A DNA stretch of 64,000 nt, taken from NCBI GenBank assembly GCA_049602155.1, contig JBMYRH010000013.1:62001-126000 (forward strand). Reading direction: 5' to 3'. Positions 15,990 through 24,400 of the stretch are shown here, piece by piece (the first letter of the stretch is position 1; the number at the start of each line of letters is the position of its first letter). The notes under the pieces were generated by a model. It was not told where the DNA came from. It saw only the letters and a program-made list of their open reading frames with translations, and did not search any database. Source of the stretch: JBMYRH01 sp049602155. GTDB taxonomy: Bacteria; Myxococcota_A; UBA9042; PHBI01; JBMYRH01. The translations under genes and the position numbers were made by a program.

Positions 15990-16613
15990 CTACCCAGCAG
16001 GCGCGTAGATACCCAACAGGCTCCCACCGTCCGCGAGGAAACGCTCCGGAGGGCCGTAGTTCATTTGAGGCCCGTCGTTAATGAAGGTCCCATCCCCACG
16101 AGCGACCGCGATGTCCCCGGCGGTGGCGTGGGATGTGCCCGGTGAGCCGGGTCCGACGACAACGACCGATCCCGCGGGGGCGTCATATGGTGTGCTCCCA
16201 GAGAGCCTCACAATACCCCAGTCAGCGGCGTGTGTGCCGCTGTTCATAAACTCAGCGAACATCCGAGCTTCGGCTGAGCCCATGGCGGGGCAGTCACCGT
16301 AGTTTTCAATCCTGCCGTAACCCGAGGAGTGAATGTAGCGCCAGACGTATTGGAAGCACTGTCCTGTGGACGCGCCCCCGTGATTGGCCTCTGCATAGGC
16401 CAACAGGTTGGCCATCTGCGTCGCTGCGTCGACCCCTCTACCGGGGGACTCTGACGCTGAGCTGAGTTGCAGTGAGCCAGAGGGAGCGAGGGAGGAGAGG
16501 GCCTCGGCGTAGGGCATTTGACGGAGCGCTCTGTGACGCGCAGAGCTGCTGAGTTCCTGGGGCTCTATGTGTGGTGCGCTGAGCCGTTTTGCGCATGCTT
16601 CAGGGCTGTACAT
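15990..16613 (-). CDS. CHAP/NlpC-like cysteine peptidase-amidase candidate
   Basis: A 207-residue protein with a papain-like amidase pattern: candidate Cys in GQCFQYVWRYIH (about 84), then a beta core after PAGSVVVVGP, candidate His in SHATAGDIAVARGDG (about 161) and a polar residue in FINDGP. Spacing fits CHAP or NlpC/P60 peptidoglycan hydrolases. The first 40 residues are polar and show no signal peptide, unusual for a wall hydrolase. It could be exported by a dedicated secretion or contractile system, or act inside the cell. A GGTGAACG RBS precedes the ATG. No immunity-like neighbour is apparent. Confidence 0.5.
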   Translation of the reverse strand: MYSPEACAKRLSAPHIEPQELSSSARHRALRQMPYAEALSSLAPSGSLQLSSASESPGRGVDAATQMANLLAYAEANHGGASTGQCFQYVWRYIHSSGYGRIENYGDCPAMGSAEARMFAEFMNSGTHAADWGIVRLSGSTPYDAPAGSVVVVGPGSPGTSHATAGDIAVARGDGTFINDGPQMNYGPPERFLADGGSLLGIYAPAG

Positions 16614-16848
16614 CGTTCACCGTTGAGCAGCGTCGCTGCGTGCCTCAGGATCGACCCAAGAGCAGGTTAATCGCCCTGACGTTCGGTAAGCAGCAGGAAT
16701 CGGCGCCTTACCGCAAACGTAAGCGTCGGCGGTTGGGCTCTGAGGTCCGAGGAGGGGGCGCGCCCTCTGAACGAGGATGAGGTCGCTTTTTCTGAATATT
16801 TATGCGAGCGGTACGTCCATAACCACTCTAACCAAGAGAGGTCCCTCG

Positions 16849-17370
16849 ATGCTCCGAAGTACAGCCGCACTCCTTGCGCTCGTTTTCTGTCTCACATTGC
16901 CGGGCACTGATGCCCAGGCTGGTGAGCTCTCCGTGCTCGCCGGTATCGGTCCCCGGTTTGACGTCGAGGGCGAGCGCGCCGACGCGGTGGGGGTGATTCA
17001 CGTCAGCTATGAGGTGGTGCCGATGTTGCTCATCTCGGGTGAGGTTCAGGGATACACGGGGGGGAGCGGCGTCCCTGACGGGCTCGCGCTCGCCGACATC
17101 CAGGTCGGCGCGCTCTTTGCGGCACCTATCCCCGGGTGGTTCGGTCTCGAAGTTGGGGCCAGTATCGGCCTGCAGAACTTGCTCGATATGCGCCATAACG
17201 ACGACGCGATCGTGGGCATGATCAAGCCCGAGATAGCGCTCACGGCCAGCGTTTCGCTCTTCAAGGCGCGCCTCGCCTATCAGCACAACCTCGTCCCCCT
17301 TGGGACGACGAGTGCGCTGACGGATACCGACGACGGTCAGTTCACGATTATGGCCGGCTTTGTCTTCTAA
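16849..17370 (+). CDS. Small outer-membrane beta-barrel protein
   Basis: A 173-residue protein with a signal peptide (LLALVFCLTLPGTDAQA) and about eight amphipathic, Gly-rich beta strands, closing on a C-terminal FTIMAGFVF typical of Omp barrels. The ATG at 16849 follows AAGAGAGG. An in-frame ATG at 16777 would add 24 residues before the signal peptide and is rejected. Size fits an eight-stranded OmpA/OmpW-like barrel; no specific family recognised. Confidence 0.75.
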   Translation: MLRSTAALLALVFCLTLPGTDAQAGELSVLAGIGPRFDVEGERADAVGVIHVSYEVVPMLLISGEVQGYTGGSGVPDGLALADIQVGALFAAPIPGWFGLEVGASIGLQNLLDMRHNDDAIVGMIKPEIALTASVSLFKARLAYQHNLVPLGTTSALTDTDDGQFTIMAGFVF

Positions 17371-17373
17371 GCG

Positions 17374-17640
17374 AGGCGCTGACCACGTCTCGAGCGCTGG
17401 CGCGGCCCTCGTTTCGTTCGCGTCGACGTCCCACCAGAGGTCCATCGTGTAGGCCACGTGCAGGCCAGCTTGCAGGTGATGTGGTGCGCCACCGATGAGG
17501 CGAGGCATGACGGTCACCTCGCCGCCGATGACGATGTCCGCTTGGACCACCTCGCCTAGGCCGAGGTTGACGGGGATCGTCATGCCGGTCCATGACCGGC
17601 GCTCCTAGGGAGACCAGTGGGCGAGCCCGACGCCGGGCCC
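17374..17640 (-). pseudogene. Possible remnant of an outer-membrane protein gene
   Basis: Reading the minus strand from about 17640 gives ITIGPGVGLAHWSP, a TAG stop at 17606-17608, then about 70 open codons with barrel-like composition (NLGLGEVVQADIVIGGEV, LQAGLHVAYTMDLWW). The translation then runs into the antisense of the 16849-17370 gene. No start signal, signal peptide or proper end is present. This looks like an internal piece of a decayed gene, but 267 bp of GC-rich sequence could be open by chance. Confidence 0.3.
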
Positions 17641-17641
17641 G

Positions 17642-18508
17642 ATGGTGATGGGGGGAGGAGGTCCCCGGACGGTGTTTAGTGAGCGTGTCCTCATCAGCAG
17701 CATCGAGAAGACCGGCCCGGACAACCACGCGCTCCGCGTCCGCAACGGTGGGCGGGAGACGCTGACGATCTCAGGTGTCCCGACGGACGAGATCACCTTT
17801 GGTGAGGAGGTGAGCGTGGTGCCCCCGATGGGGTACGTGGAGGTGCCCGTCGTGATCCATCCGGAGCTGACCGAGAGCAGCTATGTGATGTTTGACACCA
17901 ACGACCCCGACGCCCTTGAGCGGGCGATTCACCCCGCGCGGATCGAGGGGAACTACAACTCGGGTGACCCCGGTCCTCCATTCCGAGTCCCCTCTATCAA
18001 TCGATGCGGTGGCGTCGCCGAAGGGGAGCCCTGTGACATGGAGAAGGTCTGCTTCGACAGCCGAGACCCCCTCGCGGAGGGCAAGCCCTTGTTGATCGCC
18101 TTCTTCTCATCTTGGTGACCTGTCTGTGGTCTGGAGGTTCCAGACCTGATGCGACAAGTCAGGGCGCGCTTCTCTGAAGATGAGGTGGCGGCTTATGCGG
18201 TGAGCACCATCGACTCCGAGCAATCCATACTCAACCGGATCACGGATACCGCCCTTCGGGTCCCCGTGATCGTCGACACACCAGAAGATCTGACGTGCTG
18301 GGAGATGCCAGGGAGTGACTCCAGCCTCTATCAGCACTTCATCGATCGCTCTCTCTCGGATGGCCCCCAGCCACCGTTCCCCGTCCAAGTGGTCTACGCG
18401 CCCGACGGGAGCATCGCGATGATAAGCCGCGAGCATTTCCCCGCCATGGTCATCGAGGTCCTCGAGACCCTAGTGACCTCATCGTCATCCACCGAGGACC
18501 CTCTATGA
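17642..18508 (+). CDS. Redoxin-domain selenoprotein candidate (in-frame UGA, UxxC motif)
   Basis: Read through the TGA at 18116-18118, this is a 288-residue protein. Residues about 25-95 resemble an ASH/DUF1573-type Ig-like domain (LRVRNGGRETLTISGV, FDTNDPDALE). Residues about 150-280 form a thioredoxin/AhpC-like fold. At the redox site the sequence is FFSSW-[TGA]-PVCGLEVPDL, so TGA stands at the first Cys position of a CxxC (Sec159, Cys162). A SECIS-like hairpin follows directly. The lipoprotein gene at 18505 overlaps the final TGA by 4 bp, as expected if translation continues to 18508. The N-terminus is uncertain: there is no RBS before the ATG at 17642 and no signal peptide. The alternative is a TGT/TGC-to-TGA nonsense mutation. 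Confidence 0.72.
18119..18156 (+). promoter_or_regulatory. Putative bacterial SECIS element
   Basis: Directly after the in-frame TGA (18116-18118): a perfect 7-bp stem GGTCTGG (18128-18134)/CCAGACC (18140-18146) with the 5-nt loop AGGTT. A basal 4-bp helix TGTC (18121-18124)/GACA (18153-18156) lies across an asymmetric internal loop. There are 16 nt between UGA and the loop, and a G is the second loop base. Both agree with the general bacterial SECIS pattern of a G near the start of a small apical loop about 16-37 nt after the UGA. Confidence 0.65.
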
Positions 18509-19608
18509 TGCGACTTGCCCCATGCCTAGCGCTCTGTGCTGTCGTCGTGGCCTCAGCCTGTACCGATGCCTCGTCCTCAGGGCCTGACGATGGCGCCGAT
18601 GCGGCCATCAGCCCAGACCGAGTCACGACAGGGGGGGGGGACGCTGCGGGCGGAGACGAGGTGTCTTCGGAAGACCCCGTCGCCCTTGATTTGACCGTCC
18701 TGGCGCATCACCCCGAGCAGGACGCTGAGGAGGTTCAACCAGGGACGGTTCTGTGGGTCGATTTGAGCGATGAGCCAAGCGACGCGGTCACTGTCACCGT
18801 CACGGATGCGTCGGGTGAGGCGGTCGCAGGGGTGCGCACCTTCATCGCACCGACGCGGGTTGCTTTTGAGCCAGACGAACTTTTGCGTCCTGATGCGCTC
18901 TATAACGTCAGCCTGACGTGGCCAGGTGGGGCATCTAGCTGGTCCTTCGCCACAGGAAGCGCCGCGTACCCAGAGACGGCCTTGAGCGCAGGGGCGATGA
19001 CCTTCCGCGTCAGCCCTGGGCTGAGTCAGACGATGAACGTCGTGTCGCCTCCCAACGGTGGGGACTTTGTGCGGCAAATCTTCCCCCTCCAACATTTCGA
19101 GATCACGGTCATCGACCCATCAACCCTCACGGCCCGCATCGCCATCGGAGACCTCGTCGTTCAAGGAGACCAGCAGAACTTTTGCCAACCGACAATCGAC
19201 ATGGAGGCCATCACCTACACGAACCCCGTGATGTGCACCGACCCCGTTGACCTCCCTCATTACGCCGACCTCTCCCAGATGCCCCTGGGGCTCACCGCGG
19301 TCCCTGCGACGTTCAGAGGTCTTCAGCTACAAGCTGCGCTTACGGCAAGCACGACTGGCGCCCTCTCGGGGTTTCACGAGGTGAGCCTCTGGGGCACCAT
19401 CGATATGAGAGAGATGGCCATTGGCCCTTGTGTCAGCATGGCGGGTTTTGTGCCGGGCATGGAGTGTGTGCCCTGCCCAGGGGAGCCTGACGTCCGGGAG
19501 TGTGTGTCGATCTGGCTCACAGACCTCGCGGGGGCCTTGCAGCCCTCGATGACCTTGGAGGCCCGCACCACCGGAGACGTCGAAGCGGATCTGGACTGCC
19601 CGCTTTAG
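18505..19608 (+). CDS. Lipoprotein with Ig-like (Big_5-type) domain
   Basis: A 367-residue lipoprotein. The SPase II signal ends VVVASAC (Cys about 19). A Ser/Asp/Gly-rich linker to about 58 is followed by an Ig-like domain (about 60-155) with HHPEQDAEEVQPGTVLWVDLS, as in Big_5/SbsA-type folds. A beta-rich C-terminal domain has paired cysteines (CVPCPGEPDVREC). Its ATG (18505, or the adjacent ATG at 18508) overlaps the stop of the redoxin gene. The two are likely coupled, and a shared envelope role is plausible. No enzymatic motif. Confidence 0.75.
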   Translation: MMRLAPCLALCAVVVASACTDASSSGPDDGADAAISPDRVTTGGGDAAGGDEVSSEDPVALDLTVLAHHPEQDAEEVQPGTVLWVDLSDEPSDAVTVTVTDASGEAVAGVRTFIAPTRVAFEPDELLRPDALYNVSLTWPGGASSWSFATGSAAYPETALSAGAMTFRVSPGLSQTMNVVSPPNGGDFVRQIFPLQHFEITVIDPSTLTARIAIGDLVVQGDQQNFCQPTIDMEAITYTNPVMCTDPVDLPHYADLSQMPLGLTAVPATFRGLQLQAALTASTTGALSGFHEVSLWGTIDMREMAIGPCVSMAGFVPGMECVPCPGEPDVRECVSIWLTDLAGALQPSMTLEARTTGDVEADLDCPL

Positions 19609-19623
19609 ACGCCCTGCCTCGCG

Positions 19624-20460
19624 TCAGTCTGCTGTAGACGCTTGCATGCGGGTCAGTTCGTGACCGTCATGTGAGCAGAAGAGGCGCACGGCACCCGATT
19701 GAGCGCGGGCCAGCTCACGCAGTCGATACTGATTGGCGAGCACGACCTCGTAGTCGAGCGCGACCGTGCGCTCGAACAGGGTGAGGGCCGAGGCACAGGC
19801 TGTCTCGGGGTGTACCGAACCATGCTGAAAATATGCGTCACCGCAGTGCAGCAGCCACCCAGAGCCGGTGTCGACGGCGACGCAGGCGTGCCCTCGAGAG
19901 TGGCCGCTCATCGGGATCATGAGCAGTTCGGGAGGAAGCCCTTTGAGTTCGCGCACAGCGTCGAAGCCAAACCAAGGCTCTCCCCTTACGCCATAGAGCT
20001 GCCAGCGTGTGTTCGCGTCCCACTGCATGGGGCGGTAGCGGGCGCGCTCTCGGGCGCTCGGTCGCGAGGTGGCCCCGAAGTGCTCCTTAGCTAGGACATG
20101 GACCTTGGCGTGAGGAAAGTCACTCAGCCCGCCGGCATGATCTGGGTCCAGGTGTGTGACGATGATGTGGCCGACATCCCGTCGATTAAACCCGAAGGCC
20201 TCGACCTGGTGCGCCGCCGTCTCGAATCGCGAGAGGGCAGGGCGAGCCGCCTTGAGGAAGGCCCGCGAGAGCCGCGCATGGCGCTGTGCGATGTCTTCGA
20301 GCCCGAACCCCGTGTCGACCAAGACGAGGTCGTCTCCCACCTCGATCAAGAGGCAGTGACACACCATGGGGGCACCTGAGGCGTCAGGGTTGATGCGCTC
20401 CAAGAGGCCTTGGCCAATCGGGCGCATGCTCCCGCAGTTCAGGTGATGAACCCGCATCAT
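19624..20460 (-). CDS. MBL-fold metallo-hydrolase
   Basis: A 278-residue metallo-beta-lactamase-fold hydrolase. Metal-site motifs are THLDPDHAGG (about 103-112), MSGHSRGHACVAVD (about 192), HCGDAYF (about 213) and CSHDGHEL near the C-terminus. The first motif reads H-x-D-x-D-H rather than the canonical H-x-H-x-D-H, so the second ligand is Asp. The Gly-Gly following and the overall order resemble the lactonase-like branch. Substrate unknown. It converges with the lipoprotein gene ending at 19608. Confidence 0.82.
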   Translation of the reverse strand: MMRVHHLNCGSMRPIGQGLLERINPDASGAPMVCHCLLIEVGDDLVLVDTGFGLEDIAQRHARLSRAFLKAARPALSRFETAAHQVEAFGFNRRDVGHIIVTHLDPDHAGGLSDFPHAKVHVLAKEHFGATSRPSARERARYRPMQWDANTRWQLYGVRGEPWFGFDAVRELKGLPPELLMIPMSGHSRGHACVAVDTGSGWLLHCGDAYFQHGSVHPETACASALTLFERTVALDYEVVLANQYRLRELARAQSGAVRLFCSHDGHELTRMQASTAD

Positions 20461-20502
20461 CGTCTCGCGTCCAGCGGGTGCACTCGGCTGTAAGAAGCGA
20501 CC

Positions 20503-21333
20503 CTAAGGGGCCTTGCAGCCGACGATCTCGCCGTTGCTACTGTCTGCCTTGCTTTGGCAACTCACGACCAACTTGTCGACCATCTCTTGGGTCGGCAGGT
20601 AGCAGCTGCCGTCCTTGTTCGTCTGGCTGATCCACTTGATAAGGGTCGTGCGCCACGCCCACAAGCGCGCCGAGCTGCCGTCGCCCCAATCAGACTGGGA
20701 GTAGTCGTCATTCCAGTTAAAGAACGAGCCGGACCAGTTGGAGTCGAGCTTGAGGTTCTTCAGGGCCTCGGAGGGCTCGGCCATGATGGCCTCGAATCGC
20801 TTTGCACTCGCAAGCATGCAACGACGGCCGTACTCGGTGCCATTGAGGAAGCTGTAGGTGGGGTTCTCTCCGCCTGACCACTTCTGCCAGAACTCCGTGC
20901 CACCTAGGCTGAACCCAGTCCCGGTGTAGGGGTACTCATAGCTTGGGGCCTTCAGGCTCTCATCAAAGACGACACGATGCAGGGTGACGTCTTTGGCGGG
21001 TGCCCAGGGGTCCACCTCGTCGACGACGTCCTCATCGGTGGGGCCAGCGTCGGCCTCACCGGACCAATCGTCATCGTCAGACCAGTCGTCGTCCTCAGAC
21101 CAGCCATCATCAGACCAGTCGTCCTCGTCGGTGCTGCCCGTGGCGTCCGCATCTCCCGTGATCTCGGGCTCATCATCGTGGATGTTGAGCCAACCCTCAT
21201 CATCGTATTCATCGTCGTCACTCTTGTTACCGCTGCTCAACACGGGGGGGCCATCGTCTCCAGTGGACGGAGTGGTCCCCTCATCACAGGCGACGAGGGA
21301 CAGGGCAAAGCACAGCAGGACGAGCAGCTTCAT
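20503..21333 (-). CDS. Acidic lipoprotein of unknown function
   Basis: A 276-residue lipoprotein. The SPase II signal ends ALSLVAC (Cys about 16). An extremely acidic low-complexity region (Asp/Glu/Trp/Ser, with units like DDDWSDD) spans about 30-125. A C-terminal domain of about 140 residues is rich in Trp, Tyr and Asn, with three or four cysteines (RRCMLASAKRFEAIM, GSCYLPTQEM). The ATG at 21333 follows GGAG; the upstream in-frame ATG at 21438 lies before the signal peptide and is rejected. The C-terminal domain may bind sugar or wall material, but no family is recognised. Confidence 0.75.
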   Translation of the reverse strand: MKLLVLLCFALSLVACDEGTTPSTGDDGPPVLSSGNKSDDDEYDDEGWLNIHDDEPEITGDADATGSTDEDDWSDDGWSEDDDWSDDDDWSGEADAGPTDEDVVDEVDPWAPAKDVTLHRVVFDESLKAPSYEYPYTGTGFSLGGTEFWQKWSGGENPTYSFLNGTEYGRRCMLASAKRFEAIMAEPSEALKNLKLDSNWSGSFFNWNDDYSQSDWGDGSSARLWAWRTTLIKWISQTNKDGSCYLPTQEMVDKLVVSCQSKADSSNGEIVGCKAP

Positions 21334-21421
21334 CGGTTCTCCAAGGTTCAGCAGGGCGCCACTGTAGAACGGCGGCCGTCGCCTTTCAATCACGACTCGC
21401 GTGAGGCCGTTGATTTGACGA

Positions 21422-24400
21422 TCAATCCTTCGAACCATCAGGACCGGTACTGCACGAATTGGTCGTGCCGGGGGTCTTGGCCGAGGTCAGATCGAAGTTG
21501 TTGGCGTTGTTGTTCGTGTCGTTGCCGTTGGCGCACCGCGAGAGCGAGCCGCCCCCGGAGTCGGTTGGCGCGGGGCTGCCCTCCGCGGACCAGGCTGGGA
21601 AGCCGGACACTGATACGACGGCAGATTCGTAGTGGACGCTGTCGATCACGAACTGGGCCTCGCTGTCGAGTGCGCCGATGACGAGCGCGACCCCTGCGCC
21701 CCCGAAGACCGCGTTGGGCAGCGTGTTGGGGGAGATGCTGAGTGACGGGACGGTCACGTTGAGGCTGTCCAAGAGTGCGTTTGTCCCCAGGAGCGCGTAG
21801 CCACCCGCTGGCAAGTTCGCAGTAAGTAGCTCAGCCAGCGGGATGACCTCGGAGACGCTGTTGCCTCCGCCGAGGGCGCTGTTGATGACGTAGAGATAGA
21901 CGTTGGTCATCTGAGCTGGGGTGACCGGGCTGCTGCCGTGGTTGTAGATCTCCAAGTACTCTTGGCCGTCGTAGTCGACGTTGTCGTAATCCAGCTCGTT
22001 GATGAGGATCGTTGGCGGCTCCAGTGAGCTGCATGTGTAGCCGATGCAGGCTTGGTTAGCGCCTTTGCAGTCGGAGTCGACGACGCAGTCGGCGCAGAAG
22101 GTCGGCAAGTTCATCGTCGCGCAGACGTCGCCGGTGGGGCAGTGATCATCGACCCAGCAGTCCCCGCAGGTGCTGTTCGGTCCGCAGTATTGCCCTCCCT
22201 CGCAGGTGCACTGTCCGCCGCATCCGTCGCCGCCGCAGTAGCTGCCGCCGCCCACACCGTCACCTGTGCAGCTCGGTTGACATGCCTGGCACGCACCGTT
22301 TGCGCAGCCAAAGGCGCAGCTTTGGAAGGGGTCTCCTGTGGGGTTGCCGCAGGAGTCTGCGTAATGGAGGCCATTGTTCGCGCCGCAGACAACCTCATCG
22401 GTCAGCGCACAGACGCATTGATTTCCAATCAAGGGGGCGATGTTGCAGACCTCGCCTCCAGTGCAAGCGCCGCAGCTCCCACCACATCCATCAGAGCCGC
22501 ACTCGCTATTGCCACAGGCCGGCGCGCAGCCTGAGCACACACCGCCATCACACCCAAAGGGGCATGTGGTGATGAGTTCATAGGGGTTTCCGCAGCTGTC
22601 GACCGCCCAGCTGGCGTTGTTGACGCAGATGGTCGCGGGGGTCGGGGTGCACTCGCAGACCTGCCAGTCATTACAAGAGGTCGCCTGATTACATGTCCCG
22701 CAGGATCCACCACAGCCGTCATCTCCACACTGCGCGTCGGTGCCCACGCCTTCAAAGGGGACGCCTTCGATCTCGGCGAACGCGGTGTTTACTGACCAGA
22801 TGAAGGGGATCTCGAAGACGATGCTGACGCTGCCCGCAGAGGCTTCGGTTGCTCCGCAGCAGACCACTATAATGTCGGCCTCTGCAGTCGGTGATGACGA
22901 GTGCGTACCGGTCTCGAGGTCCAAATAAGCCACGTCACTATTTCCGAACACGGTTGAGGAGACACCTGGCGCCGTGGGGACGCCTGTGAAGTGCTGAGTG
23001 ACCCCGTCGCTCAGGTTCCGATAGTTCATCGAGACCTCACAGCCCTGCTCGCCGACGTGTGAGACCATGTTGCCGACCACGAAGGTGTTATTGGCCTCGG
23101 TGCTGAACGCGTAGACCTCATCGTTACCCAAACAGGTGATGTAGCCATCACTGATGTCATTGCCTTCCTGGAAGATAAGTCCAGCTAGGTTCACGCTCCC
23201 GCTGCAATCAGGGGTGCAGGTGCACTGGCCATTGGCCTCGCAGACGCCGCCGGCGTCGCAGGTCCCGCACGAGCCGCCGCAGCCGTTATCGCCACAGTCC
23301 TTGCCTGCGCAGTCAGGGATACACACGCACTGGCCATCACCGGTACAGGCCTCGTTATCCTCACAGTCGCCACAGTTCAGGTAGCCATCACAGCCGTCAT
23401 CAAGGACACCGCAGACCACGTCACCGCAGTCATCAAGCGGCGTGCAGTCCAACACGCAGTCGACCCCTTGGCACGATGAGCCATCGGCGCACACGCCGCA
23501 CACTCCACCGCAGCCGTCATCACCACAGACAGCACCGTCGCAGTCTGGGACGCAGATGCACGTGCCGTCAGAGCACTCTTCGTTGGAGTTAGTGCACGTG
23601 CCGCAGGACTCACCACATCCATTATCGCCGCAGGCGTTCTCAGCGGCGCAGCTGGGGACGCATGGCCCTGTGTCATTGCAGGCCACGGTCTCGACCGCGC
23701 AGTCGGTCGCGCCCTCTGCCTCGCATTGGAGGAGCTTTAGGGTCGCGAAGTAGACCTCGCTGCTCGCCATCTGCGCGTAACAGTCCCGCAGGCAATCAAA
23801 GGGTTCATTCGGTGCGGGCTGTGGGCACGCCATTATGCAGTTACGGCTATCGGTGCAGTTGGCTTCGCCGCTCCCCGCGGCCTCAGCGCCGGCATTACAT
23901 GCGAACCAGGGTTCACTACAATCCTCGGCAACTGAATCCCAATCCATGCACTGACCGGATGCGTTTTCGCAGCACGTAGAGACTTCGGTATAGAGCGTGA
24001 CCTCGGCAGGATCGGCCGCGTCGAGCTGGGCTTGGACGCAGTCCTGCGCATCGGGCAGGTCCACACAATCGAGACCGAACTGGAAGCAATAGAGCGCACC
24101 AGGTGGGGGGGATGAGGCCTGCGCAAGGACGGCGTCGATGACGTGGATGATCCCGTTGGATGCCATCACATCCGTCGCGGTGACCTGAACGGTATCGTTC
24201 AGCAAGAGGCCATCCTCTGTGACCGTGATGGTCAACTCGTCACCCATGAGCGTCTGGACGGCATCCAAGGTGCTGAGCATGTCAGCCGTCATGGCGCCCT
24301 CAAGGACGTGGTAAAGCAAGGTGTTATTCAGCGCGTCGACGTCCTCTAAGAGTTCATCGAGGGTGCCCTCCGGGAGTAGGGCGAAGGCGTCGTCGGTGGG

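Noticed and set aside
18116..18118. TGA as a genuine stop ending a 158-residue protein.
   Set aside because: The frame would end at SSW with half a thioredoxin fold, while the following in-frame sequence completes the fold and is coupled to the next gene. A nonsense mutation remains possible.
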